DNA from: JAWLCQ01 sp041687095 | GTDB taxonomy: Bacteria > Planctomycetota > Phycisphaerae > SM23-33 | DNA length: 27,057 bases | Assembly: GCA_041687095.1 (NCBI GenBank) | Contig: JAWLCQ010000051.1 | Span: 1 to 27,057, forward strand | Direction of reading: 5' to 3' | Shown here: positions 6,266 through 13,018 of the stretch, piece by piece | Position numbering within the stretch: position 1 is the stretch's first letter | Layout: every line of letters starts with the position of its first letter | Notes under the pieces: model-generated | The model's input: the letters and a program-made list of their open reading frames with translations, nothing else | Told to the model about the DNA's origin: nothing | The model's database searches: none | Made by a program: the position numbers and the translations under genes

Positions 6266-7513
6266 ATGAAATGCCGATTCGGAGTGGGAATGACGATCGT
6301 GGCGATGCTGCTGCTGACGGTGGCAGTGAACTGCTCCGAGGGACAGGAGAACGAGGGCGCCCCGGCGGTGCCGCAGGCGCAGCCCGCGGCCGCGACGGCC
6401 CCGACGGCCCCGGCCGGCGCCACCATGGACGACGCGCACCGCGCCCAGGCCCAGAAGCTCGCCTCCCAGGGCGTGCAGTGGCTCCTGGCCCACCGCGATG
6501 AGGACGGCGGGTGGTCCATCGGGGACCAGCAGGGCTTCAAGGCGGCCGTCACCGCCATGGCGCTCAAGGCCCTCCTGCAGGACCCCCAGTACGGGCCCGG
6601 GCACGAGGCCGTCAAGAAGGGCTTCGACGTCCTGCTCCGCTACCGCCAGGACAACGGGGGCATCTACGACCCCCGCGAGGGCCAGGAGAACTACACCACC
6701 GCCGTCGCCGTCATGGCCCTGGCGGCCTCGGGCGACCCCCAGCACAAGCCCGCCCTCGACGCGGCCGTCAAGTACCTCAAGGGCATCCAGATCGTCCCCG
6801 GGGCCGAGTCGCCCGATGGCGACGCCATCGACGCCGAGCACCCCATGATGGGCGGGGTGAGCTACGGGAAGCACGGACGCCCCGACCTGAGCAACCTGGG
6901 CATGTGGATGCAGGCGTTGGAGGACGCGGGCGTGCCCAACGACGACCCGGCGATCCAGAAGGCGCTGACCTTCGTCACCCGCACGCAGAACCTCTCCGAG
7001 ACCAACCCCCAGCCCTGGGCCAAAGACGCCGTCAACGACGGGGGCTTCATCTACGCCCCGGCGATCCAGGGCGACCTGGCCATGGGCGAGAGCAAGGCCG
7101 GGGAGGTCCCCGGCGGGCGCGGGCTGCGGAGCTATGGGTCGATGACGTACGTGGGCTTCAAGTCGCTGCTGTACGCGGGCGTCGAGCGGCAGGACCCGCG
7201 GGTGCAGGGGGCCTTCAAGTGGATCCGCCGCTACTGGCGGCTGGACAGCAACCCCAACATGCCCGACCTGCAGAGCCTCCAGGGCCTGTACTACTACTAC
7301 CACACCTTCGCCAAGGCCCTCCGCGCCTGGGGCGAGCCGGTCATCACCGACCTCAAGGGCGAGGGGCACAACTGGCGCGAGGAGCTGATCGCCCACCTCG
7401 CCACGCTCCAGAAGCCCGGCGGCTACTGGGAGAACGCCGAGCCCCGCTGGTTCGAGGGCTCCAAGCTCGCGACGATCTACACCGTCCTGGCGCTGCAGGA
7501 GACGATGAAGTAG
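6266..7513 (+). CDS. Secreted prenyltransferase/squalene-oxidase repeat (alpha/alpha-toroid) protein
   Basis: This is a 415-residue exported protein. A signal peptide (about 1-25, MTIVAMLLLTVAV core) is followed by an Ala/Pro/Thr-rich linker. Residues about 55-415 carry repeated helix pairs of the terpenoid-cyclase toroid type: GVQWLLAHRDEDGGWS, YRQDNGGIYDP, YLKGIQ, FVTRTQN, YYYYHTFAKAL and LQKPGGYWEN. These QxxDGGW-like repeats mark the fold, but the DxDD or DxxDD catalytic motifs of real cyclases are not evident. It is probably a periplasmic or outer-surface protein of unknown role rather than a squalene cyclase. Families of this type are common in planctomycetes. The start at 6266 is preferred over 6248 because AGGAAGAG lies 5 nt before it. 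An AlbA_2 gene starts 5 nt after the stop. Confidence 0.8.
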   Translation: MKCRFGVGMTIVAMLLLTVAVNCSEGQENEGAPAVPQAQPAAATAPTAPAGATMDDAHRAQAQKLASQGVQWLLAHRDEDGGWSIGDQQGFKAAVTAMALKALLQDPQYGPGHEAVKKGFDVLLRYRQDNGGIYDPREGQENYTTAVAVMALAASGDPQHKPALDAAVKYLKGIQIVPGAESPDGDAIDAEHPMMGGVSYGKHGRPDLSNLGMWMQALEDAGVPNDDPAIQKALTFVTRTQNLSETNPQPWAKDAVNDGGFIYAPAIQGDLAMGESKAGEVPGGRGLRSYGSMTYVGFKSLLYAGVERQDPRVQGAFKWIRRYWRLDSNPNMPDLQSLQGLYYYYHTFAKALRAWGEPVITDLKGEGHNWREELIAHLATLQKPGGYWENAEPRWFEGSKLATIYTVLALQETMK

Positions 7514-7518
7514 AAGAG

Positions 7519-9396
7519 ATGGACGCACAGTCGATACTCAACGCACTGGCCTTGGGAGAAGATGCGGACTGGGAATTCAAGTGCGCCAAGGGAGGCCTGC
7601 CCAGCAGCCTGTGGGAGACCTACAGTGCTATGGCGAATACGGAGGGGGGAACGATTGTCTTGGGAGTGGAGCAGAAGGAGAGCACCTTCGCCGTTTCGGG
7701 AGTTGATGACCCTGGGAAGCTCAAGCAGGACTTCTGGAACACGGTCAATAACCGGGGCAAGGTAAGCGTCAACCTGCTCACGAACGACAGCGTCAAAGCC
7801 AGAGAGCTTGCTGGCAGACAGATCTTGGCGATCTGCATCCCTCGGGCAAGCCGACACGAGCGGCCTGTGTATGTGGGCCAGAACCCCTTGACCGGAACCT
7901 TCCGCCGGAACCACGACGGAGACTATCGCTGCAACGAGTATGAGGTCGGTCGCATGTTGGCCGATCGTTCGGACGAACCAGCCGACAGCCGGATCGTTGA
8001 GAACTTCAGCATGTTCGATCTGGACGAGGCCAGCCTTCAGCAGTACCGACAGCGGTTCTCCGCTCGTTCTCCCGGTCATCCGTGGCTGTCAGAGGATCTG
8101 CCAGGTTTCCTGGAGAAACTCGGGGGATGGCGACGAGACCGCATCACTGGCCGCGAAGGGATCACCTTGGCGGGCCTGCTGATGTTCGGGAAGGATGAAG
8201 CCATTCGTGATCCATCTGCGGTGCCCGAATACAACGTGGACTACCGGGAGCGGCTCTCAGACGATCCTCAGGTGCGATGGACCGACCGGCTGACGGTGGA
8301 TGGAACGTGGGTCGCCAATCTCTTCCAGTTCTTCCAGCGGGTGATCCAGAAGCTGACTTCCGACCTGAAGATTCCATTCAAGTTGGAGCCGAACCTGCTA
8401 CGCAGAGACGATACGCTTGTCCATGAAGCCATCCGAGAGGCCCTGGTCAATGCACTGATCCATGCCGATTACCGAGGCCAAGGTGGGATCATCATTGAGA
8501 AGCATAAGGACCGGCTGGAGATGTCAAACCCTGGGACGCTGTTGGTGTCCTTCGAGCAGTTGCTACGCGGAGGGGTGAGTGAATGCCGGAATAAGTCTCT
8601 GCAGCAGATGTTTGTCCTGATCGGCGGGGGAGAGCGTGCGGGCTCGGGAATCGATAAGATCCGGCAGGGGTGGCAGTCACAGCATTGGCGTTGGCCAGGC
8701 ATCCGAGAGACCTTCAGGCCGGATCGCGTCCACTTGGTGCTGCCGATGGTCAGCCTCCTGCCGGAAGAGTCGGTCCGGAAATTGGAGAAGCGATTCGGAC
8801 CGAGGTTCAGCAGGCTTGGCCCTCTTGAGGTCCAAGCTCTTGTCACGGCTGATTTGGAGGGCAGCGTGACCAATGCTCGAATGCAGGAGCTTCGCCGAGA
8901 GCATCCAGCCGACGTAACTGCGGCTTTGCAAGGACTTACGTCTCGCGGCTTCCTTCTTCAGGACGGACAGAAACGCTGGGCGAGCTATCGCCTGCCGGTA
9001 GATTCGCTTTCTGTTGGGTCCGCACAGAAGAGACAAGACTCCTCACACAAGACCGAGGACTCCTTACATAAGCCCGACTCCTCACATAAGGGGACATGGG
9101 ACTCCTCACATTCGCTTGAAGACCTTCCCCAAGAAGAACTCAGAGACCTCAGAATGCTCTCTGTTCCCGCCTCCAGCAGCAAGCGACTTGCCCCAGAAGA
9201 GACGCGGCGCATCATCCTGCTGCTTTGCTCGAACCGATTTCTTACAGCGGCTCACCTGGGCGAACTCATGGATCGTAGTTCAACAGCCATTCGGAGTCGC
9301 TTCCTCACACCACTGGTTAACGAAGGTCTCCTGCGGTTGAGGTACCCGGACAAGCCGAATCGCCCCGACCAAGCTTACAAGGCCGCTGGTCGATAA
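7519..9396 (+). CDS. AlbA_2 (Schlafen-type) DNA-binding / HATPase_c_4 putative transcriptional regulator
   Basis: This 625-residue protein combines an N-terminal AlbA_2 domain (about 8-130; DWEFKCAKGG, MANTEGGTIVLGV) with a GHKL-type ATPase domain (about 290-420). The ATPase domain has HEAIREALVNALIHADY (302 onward), in which N311 is the Mg-binding Asn, and GERAGSGIDKI (about 371-381). The architecture matches proteins annotated as ATP-dependent DNA helicase RecG-related or putative transcriptional regulators; there is no helicase domain. Winged-helix-like segments follow at about 435-495 and 560-625. Between them, four degenerate DSSHK units (507-532) form a linker. The start lies 5 nt behind the toroid gene with only a weak purine ribosome site, suggesting translation coupling. 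GC is visibly lower than in the flanking genes, hinting at horizontal origin. A stress or defence role is possible but unproven. Confidence 0.75.
   Translation: MDAQSILNALALGEDADWEFKCAKGGLPSSLWETYSAMANTEGGTIVLGVEQKESTFAVSGVDDPGKLKQDFWNTVNNRGKVSVNLLTNDSVKARELAGRQILAICIPRASRHERPVYVGQNPLTGTFRRNHDGDYRCNEYEVGRMLADRSDEPADSRIVENFSMFDLDEASLQQYRQRFSARSPGHPWLSEDLPGFLEKLGGWRRDRITGREGITLAGLLMFGKDEAIRDPSAVPEYNVDYRERLSDDPQVRWTDRLTVDGTWVANLFQFFQRVIQKLTSDLKIPFKLEPNLLRRDDTLVHEAIREALVNALIHADYRGQGGIIIEKHKDRLEMSNPGTLLVSFEQLLRGGVSECRNKSLQQMFVLIGGGERAGSGIDKIRQGWQSQHWRWPGIRETFRPDRVHLVLPMVSLLPEESVRKLEKRFGPRFSRLGPLEVQALVTADLEGSVTNARMQELRREHPADVTAALQGLTSRGFLLQDGQKRWASYRLPVDSLSVGSAQKRQDSSHKTEDSLHKPDSSHKGTWDSSHSLEDLPQEELRDLRMLSVPASSSKRLAPEETRRIILLLCSNRFLTAAHLGELMDRSSTAIRSRFLTPLVNEGLLRLRYPDKPNRPDQAYKAAGR
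9037..9114 (+). repeat. Degenerate GACTCCTCACAYAAG tandem units inside the AlbA_2 gene
   Basis: Four 15-nt units start at 9037, 9058, 9076 and 9100, spaced 21, 18 and 24 nt, always in multiples of three, so the frame is kept. They encode DSSHK, DSLHK, DSSHK and DSSHS. Confidence 0.75.
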
Positions 9397-9793
9397 GCAC
9401 GCACGGCGGCACACTGCATCGGACACTCAGCCGCTGAATCGCAGCGGGACCCGGGGCGGCGCTTCGCTCTGCCCCGGGCTCACGAGTGTCAGCCCTTCGG
9501 GCTGAGCGGATCGCCACCCTCCCGTGCACTGCGCTTGGTCGTAGACGGCCTGACAGAGCCGGGCGCCGTGGTCTGCGAAGCGAAGCGGCTTGCCTCGGCG
9601 GCACCGTGGCGGAGACGGGAGAAGCCACGTCAAAACCAACGGTGCGCACGGATCCCTTGGGATGCGTATCAGACGTGGTTGCTTCGCTACGCTCCGCAAC
9701 CCACGGCACCCGCGCAACCACGTTTCGCGCCCTCTGCCTGCCTTGCCGGGGAAGCGTCGACTTTTCAATTTCAAGCCATCTGCCTAAAGGGCC

Positions 9794-9821
9794 TTGACTC
9801 TCAGTGTTTTCGTGGTACGCT
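9794..9821 (+). promoter_or_regulatory. Promoter-like TTGACT-16-TACGCT
   Basis: TTGACT (9794-9799) and TACGCT (9816-9821) are 16 bp apart. It is the best promoter match between the AlbA_2 gene and the PEP-CTERM gene and would start a transcript with a leader of about 450 nt. Confidence 0.4.
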
Positions 9822-10082
9822 TGTGTCAAGCGATTCGGCCGCCGCCGAGAACGCGGCGGAGTGGGTCACGCCGGTGTGGAGCCTGCCGGTGCGATGGATC
9901 GGCCAGGAGGGGTCTTCGTTCGCCTTCCCCCTGCCTGATGTCCCCTGCGCGCCTTGCCGCGGTGTGACGGTTCACCCGTTTGCAGGAGCAGCCCGACGAA
10001 CGCGATCCGCGGTCAGCCAGGGGCTCCGCGGGGCCGCTCGCCGACCGCTGAAGCCGACCGCTGAAGAGTGAAAGCAGACTTG

Positions 10083-10118
10083 GGCCGCTGGAGGCAGAAG
10101 AAGCCCTGCCCAACGGCC
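10083..10118 (+). other. Two-step hairpin in the PEP-CTERM leader
   Basis: GGCCG (10083-10087) pairs with CGGCC (10114-10118) and GGCAG (10093-10097) with CTGCC (10106-10110), leaving internal loops. It could be a leader RNA structure; no known riboswitch class is recognised. Confidence 0.3.
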
Positions 10119-10278
10119 TCATGGTAACATCCGCCGCGACCGCCGGTACGGGGTCACGGGGTAAGAATCACATTGTGGTGGACAGGCCGCCGGACACGAG
10201 CCCTGAGCCGGGCTCGCGCATGCTTTCCGGCGCCCGCCCACCGGAACCGCCGGAACCTCATGACAAGGAGCTGACAGG

Positions 10279-11202
10279 ATGGGAAAGACACTCGCACGCG
10301 CAGGAATTGCCGCCGCCGCACTGGTGCTCGCGATGACGGCCGCCCAGGGCCTCGCCGCCGACGACACCTGGCTCGTGGCCACCGTCCATGGGTACGACCA
10401 GTTCACCATCGCCCCCGACGGGGCCCAACTGACCTTCCACGAACAGCCGCGAAACAGCGAGGAGTGGTACTGGTACGAGAACAACGGCACCCCTGCGGGA
10501 ACGCTGTCGACCAAGGGCAAGCAGGTTCCCGACGGCTACCGCGACGGGTCCCGCACCTTCGCCGTCACCGACGTCGCCGTCGGGCAGTCCCTCAAGGACC
10601 TTACCCTCACCTTCGAGTACCAGCACACGCTGGGCGGGTATACGAGCATCAACTTCTTCATGACCGACGGGGCGGGCAAGTACGGGATCTTCTCCCCCGC
10701 CTCCGGGGGGCTGGCGTCCGTCGCCCAGACGCAGGTCCTCGATGAGAACTGGACCCGCATGACCATCGACCTGACCCGCGAGGACATCAACCCCGACGCC
10801 CTCGTGGCCGTCTACGAGCACAACGAGCTGACCAACGAGTTCGGCGACCCGTACACGGCCATGACCTGGGGCGGGATCCGCAACTACACCATCGCGGGCA
10901 TGTACGACTACCAGCGCAGCCCGGCGATGGGGTGGGACCAGTGGGGTTCGATGTTCGCGCCCATCAACGCCGCCGGGAACGCGACGATCGTCAACGGCTA
11001 TGGCGTGGCGCTGATCTGGGGCGACACGGTCGGCAACGACGCGTACACCCAGCAGCAGCGGGCCATCCGCAACGTCGCCCTGTCCTTCGACGGGGTGGAC
11101 TACAATGCGACGTTCGAGTCCGCCCAGGTGCCCGAACCCGCCACGCTGGCCCTGCTGGCGCTGGGGGCCGGGGCCCTCATCCGCCGCCGCACCCGCGCGT
11201 AA
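10279..11202 (+). CDS. PEP-CTERM sorting domain-containing surface protein
   Basis: This 307-residue exported protein has an N-terminal signal peptide (about 1-26, ending AQGLA). Its last 24 residues form a classic PEP-CTERM sorting signal: VPEPATL, a hydrophobic helix LALLALGAGAL, and a basic IRRR tail. In known systems an exosortase recognises this signal and processes the protein at the cell envelope; no exosortase gene is in this window. The middle is rich in aromatic, Gly, Asn and Thr residues with alternating beta-strand character (FEYQHTLGGYTSINFFMTD), suggesting a jelly-roll or lectin-like fold of unknown ligand. AAGGAG lies 8 nt before the start. It stands alone, with a long leader upstream and a perfect palindrome just downstream. 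Confidence 0.85.
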   Translation: MGKTLARAGIAAAALVLAMTAAQGLAADDTWLVATVHGYDQFTIAPDGAQLTFHEQPRNSEEWYWYENNGTPAGTLSTKGKQVPDGYRDGSRTFAVTDVAVGQSLKDLTLTFEYQHTLGGYTSINFFMTDGAGKYGIFSPASGGLASVAQTQVLDENWTRMTIDLTREDINPDALVAVYEHNELTNEFGDPYTAMTWGGIRNYTIAGMYDYQRSPAMGWDQWGSMFAPINAAGNATIVNGYGVALIWGDTVGNDAYTQQQRAIRNVALSFDGVDYNATFESAQVPEPATLALLALGAGALIRRRTRA

Positions 11203-11232
11203 GACGCGCTCGCTCGTGATTGACGGAGAAAC

Positions 11233-11266
11233 AGGGCCAGGCGGCCCGGCCGGGCCGCCTGGCCCT
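11233..11266 (+). terminator. Perfect 34-bp palindrome downstream of the PEP-CTERM gene
   Basis: Each 17-nt half (AGGGCCAGGCGGCCCGG) is the exact reverse complement of the other, with no spacer. It lies 30 bp after the stop codon and is followed by CTCTCT rather than a T-run. In RNA it gives a very stable hairpin, likely the transcription end of the PEP-CTERM gene. Confidence 0.6.
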
Positions 11267-11435
11267 CTCTGCACTGCAAACGCGCAATATCCTCGTGTTT
11301 TCGAGGATGTTTCCCGGTCCTCAAACGGCGCTCGCTTCACTTGGGGCCGCGGTAAGGGCGACAGCCCAATCGAAAATCGGTAACCGTTCACGCGGTGCCC
11401 CGGGTGTTTCAGAAAGACGGCCGCCGTCCGAACCT

Positions 11436-11735
11436 CCCCACCGACCCCGCGTCGGTGGAAGGCGGCTATTGACTACTCGCAGGCCCCCACGGGTCTCTTG
11501 CTTCTTCTTCTTCTTCTTCTTCTCCCCCGCCGACCCCGCGTCGGTGGTTCAAACGGCTCCCGACTACGGCCGCTGCGCCGGGTCCGCGCACCGTCCGCGC
11601 CCGTTGGTGATCCCGTAGTCAGGAAGCCGGCTTACCACCGACGCGGGGTCGGTGGGGAGCAGGAGGAAGAAGGAAATGGGAGGGGACCGCCGCAGTAGTC
11701 AATAGCCGTTTACCACCGGCACGGGGCCGGTGGGG
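11436..11735. repeat. Nested palindromic element, copy 2 (A-B-B'-A')
   Basis: Palindromes lie at 11436-11458 (A), 11525-11547 (B), 11635-11657 (B') and 11713-11735 (A'), in the same order and orientation as copy 1. The B'-A' spacing is identical (55 nt) and B-B' nearly so (87 against 90). A with tail and A' with tail match as inverted repeats over about 42 nt with few differences (AGTAGTCAATAGCCG in both tails). The A-B gap is longer than in copy 1 because of a CTT microsatellite. Confidence 0.8.
11501..11523. repeat. CTT microsatellite
   Basis: Seven perfect CTT repeats plus a partial unit lie between palindromes A and B of copy 2. Copy 1 has only CTTCTTCT at the matching place (2919-2926), so the tract has expanded or contracted between copies. 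Confidence 0.8.
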
Positions 11736-11916
11736 AGAGTAAATCGGACGCTCGCCTCGGTGCCGACATGCCCCTTTCTTCACGCCCTTCCTGCTGTTCG
11801 GAAGGGTGTGAACGGTTACGAAGCTCGAAAGTCGAACATCGACATTGGGAGCGGGCGCAGCCCGCGCTGCGTCCCCCCCCCTTCCCCGGGACCGCCGCGC
11901 CGGGCCAACGCACGGC

Positions 11917-11945
11917 TTGCATCCGTGCCATATGGCGGTTAGAAT
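11917..11945 (+). promoter_or_regulatory. Promoter of the toxin-antitoxin operon
   Basis: TTGCAT (11917-11922) and TAGAAT (11940-11945) are exactly 17 bp apart. The predicted start is near 11952, about 30 nt before the antitoxin ATG. The spacer carries an operator-like palindrome. Confidence 0.7.
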
Positions 11946-11960
11946 GATGCCATACGGCAC
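11925..11960. promoter_or_regulatory. Paired operator-like palindromes over the TA promoter
   Basis: GTGCCATATGGC (11925-11936) lies between the -35 and -10 boxes. Its inverted near-copy GCCATACGGCAC (11949-11960) covers the transcription start; the two match at 11 of 12 positions. GCCATATGGC is itself a perfect palindrome, and the two centres are 24 bp apart. Occupation by the Xre-type antitoxin or the TA complex would block the promoter, the usual autoregulation of such operons. Confidence 0.6.
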
Positions 11961-11980
11961 CCACAGAGCGAGGAGCGACG

Positions 11981-12436
11981 ATGGCGGCTCGGGCGAGAGG
12001 CAACCCACGCGGGCGGGAGTTCCGATGGGGGCGGTCGGGGCGGAGCCTGGGGCTGCGCACGGAGAACGCGGCCGAGCTGGTGGCGCTGGTGGAGGAGGGG
12101 TTCGAGTTCGAGCGCGTGGGGCGGTTCCAGGAGGCCAGCGGGCTGTCGCTGGAGCGGATCGCGCGGGCGGCGGGGATTCCGCTGCGGACGCTGGCGCGGC
12201 GGCAGGCGCAGGGGCGGCTGGGGCGGGATGAGTCGGACCGCCTCCTGCGTGTCGCGCGGGTGTTCGATCTCGCGGTGGACCTGTTCGAGGGCGACACGGC
12301 GGGGGCTCGGGCGTGGCTGCAGCGCCCGCAGCCTGGTTTGGGCGACCAGGTCCCGCTGGAGTTCGCCGCCACCGACGTGGGGGCGCGCGAGGTCGAGAAG
12401 CTCATCGCGAGGCTCGAGCACGGGGTCCTGGGATGA
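11981..12436 (+). CDS. Xre/ParS-type antitoxin (DUF2384)
   Basis: This 151-residue protein is the antitoxin of the RES/Xre toxin-antitoxin class. It should bind and neutralise the downstream RES toxin and repress the operon. The basic N-terminus is followed by a helix-turn-helix region (about 42-85; ASGLSLERIARAAGIPLRTLARR) and a C-terminal DUF2384 segment (about 85-150). The latter has LLRVARVFDLAVDLFEGD, a Trp-Leu step (RAWLQRPQPGLG) and the closing VEKLIARLEHGVLG. AGGAG lies 5 nt before the ATG. Its stop overlaps the toxin start in an ATGA, so the two are translationally coupled. Family membership rests on motif layout and the partner gene; confidence is high. Confidence 0.88.
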   Translation: MAARARGNPRGREFRWGRSGRSLGLRTENAAELVALVEEGFEFERVGRFQEASGLSLERIARAAGIPLRTLARRQAQGRLGRDESDRLLRVARVFDLAVDLFEGDTAGARAWLQRPQPGLGDQVPLEFAATDVGAREVEKLIARLEHGVLG

Positions 12437-12900
12437 CGGTTCACGCCTGGCGGATCGTCAAGGCCCGCCACGCCGCCTCCGCCTTCTCCGGGGAGGGCGC
12501 CCGCGTCGCGGGGGGGCGGTGGAACAGCCCCGGAGTGCCCGTGGTGTACGTGGCGGGGTCGGCGTCGCTGGCGATGCTCGAAATGCTCGTGCACCTGCAG
12601 GCGGAGGAGTTGCTCTCGAGCTACGTGCTCTTCGAGGTGACCTTCGACGACTCGCTCGTCACCCCCGTGGACCCCGCGAGCCTGCCCCGCACGTGGCGGA
12701 CCTCCCCCCCGCCGCTGACGGTGCAGCGGATCGGGGACGCATGGGTGCAGGACGCCGGGTCGGCCGTCCTGCGGGTCCCCAGCGTCGTCGTGCCCTCCGA
12801 GCACAACTATCTCCTGAACCCATCGCACCCGGACTTCGGGCGGATCGTCATCGGCCCCCGCCACCGTCTCGTCTGGGACCACCGGCTGATGAAGAGGTGA
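12433..12900 (+). CDS. RES-domain toxin
   Basis: This 155-residue RES toxin belongs to a family whose characterised members deplete NAD+ or ADP-ribosylate a target (MbcT and ParT types). The whole protein is the RES fold. Visible conserved elements are W6-R7 near the start, GGRWNSPG with R29, the VVYVAGS strand with Y39, LAMLEML with E50, and the C-terminal SEHNYLLNPSHPDF. R29, Y39 and E50 match the spacing of the catalytic Arg, Tyr and Glu of the family, so the toxin looks intact. The start overlaps the antitoxin stop by 4 bp. Which activity it has cannot be read from sequence. Confidence 0.88.
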   Translation: MTVHAWRIVKARHAASAFSGEGARVAGGRWNSPGVPVVYVAGSASLAMLEMLVHLQAEELLSSYVLFEVTFDDSLVTPVDPASLPRTWRTSPPPLTVQRIGDAWVQDAGSAVLRVPSVVVPSEHNYLLNPSHPDFGRIVIGPRHRLVWDHRLMKR

Positions 12901-12959
12901 GCCCGTAGGGCGCGCAGGCGTGGCAGCCGGGGAACCGGGCTTGGCAATGCGCCTGATCG

Positions 12960-12988
12960 TTGAATCGCGGGGAGCGGGCCGGTATCGT
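12960..12988 (+). promoter_or_regulatory. Promoter of the DUF1015 gene
   Basis: TTGAAT (12960-12965) and TATCGT (12983-12988) are separated by 17 bp, about 30 nt upstream of the start codon. This makes the gene independent of the toxin-antitoxin operon ending at 12900. Confidence 0.55.
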
Positions 12989-13018
12989 GGTCGCTTCAGA
13001 GCAAGGAGAGCCCGCACC

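Larger units (their letters stand above)
9397..10278. other. 880-bp intergenic region with dispersed repeats and a possible long leader
   Basis: I see no credible gene; the longest frames are low-complexity. It holds a second member of the GCCGTGGT...CCACG repeat (9564-9637) and related inverted fragments (9671-9720). It also holds a promoter-like pair at 9794-9821, a hairpin (9839-9845 with 9853-9859), a 13-bp perfect tandem repeat (10041-10053, 10054-10066) and a structured hairpin (10083-10118). All lie on the approach to the PEP-CTERM gene, so its message may have a leader of about 450 nt. Confidence 0.45.
11380..11819. repeat. 12-bp inverted repeats flanking palindromic element copy 2
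   Basis: GTAACCGTTCAC at 11380-11391 is exactly inverted at 11808-11819. Outside each copy are short matching CCCAAT/ATTGGG pieces and ATCGAAA-like sequence. The pair encloses the nested palindromic element. It may mark an outer boundary of a larger inserted unit. Confidence 0.5.

Noticed and set aside
6266..6345. Lipoprotein signal in the toroid protein
   Set aside because: A Cys follows the hydrophobic core, but the preceding residues (AVN) do not fit a lipobox, so an ordinary signal peptide is more likely.
6511..7518. Long open frame reading from the toroid gene into the AlbA_2 gene
   Set aside because: It is an out-of-frame read of the toroid gene (Arg/Pro/Gly-rich). The true AlbA_2 protein starts at 7519 with MDAQSILNALALGED.
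9535..10071. 178-codon open frame in the 9.4-10.3 kb gap
   Set aside because: It runs through dispersed repeats, and its composition matches noncoding DNA. No motif or start signal.
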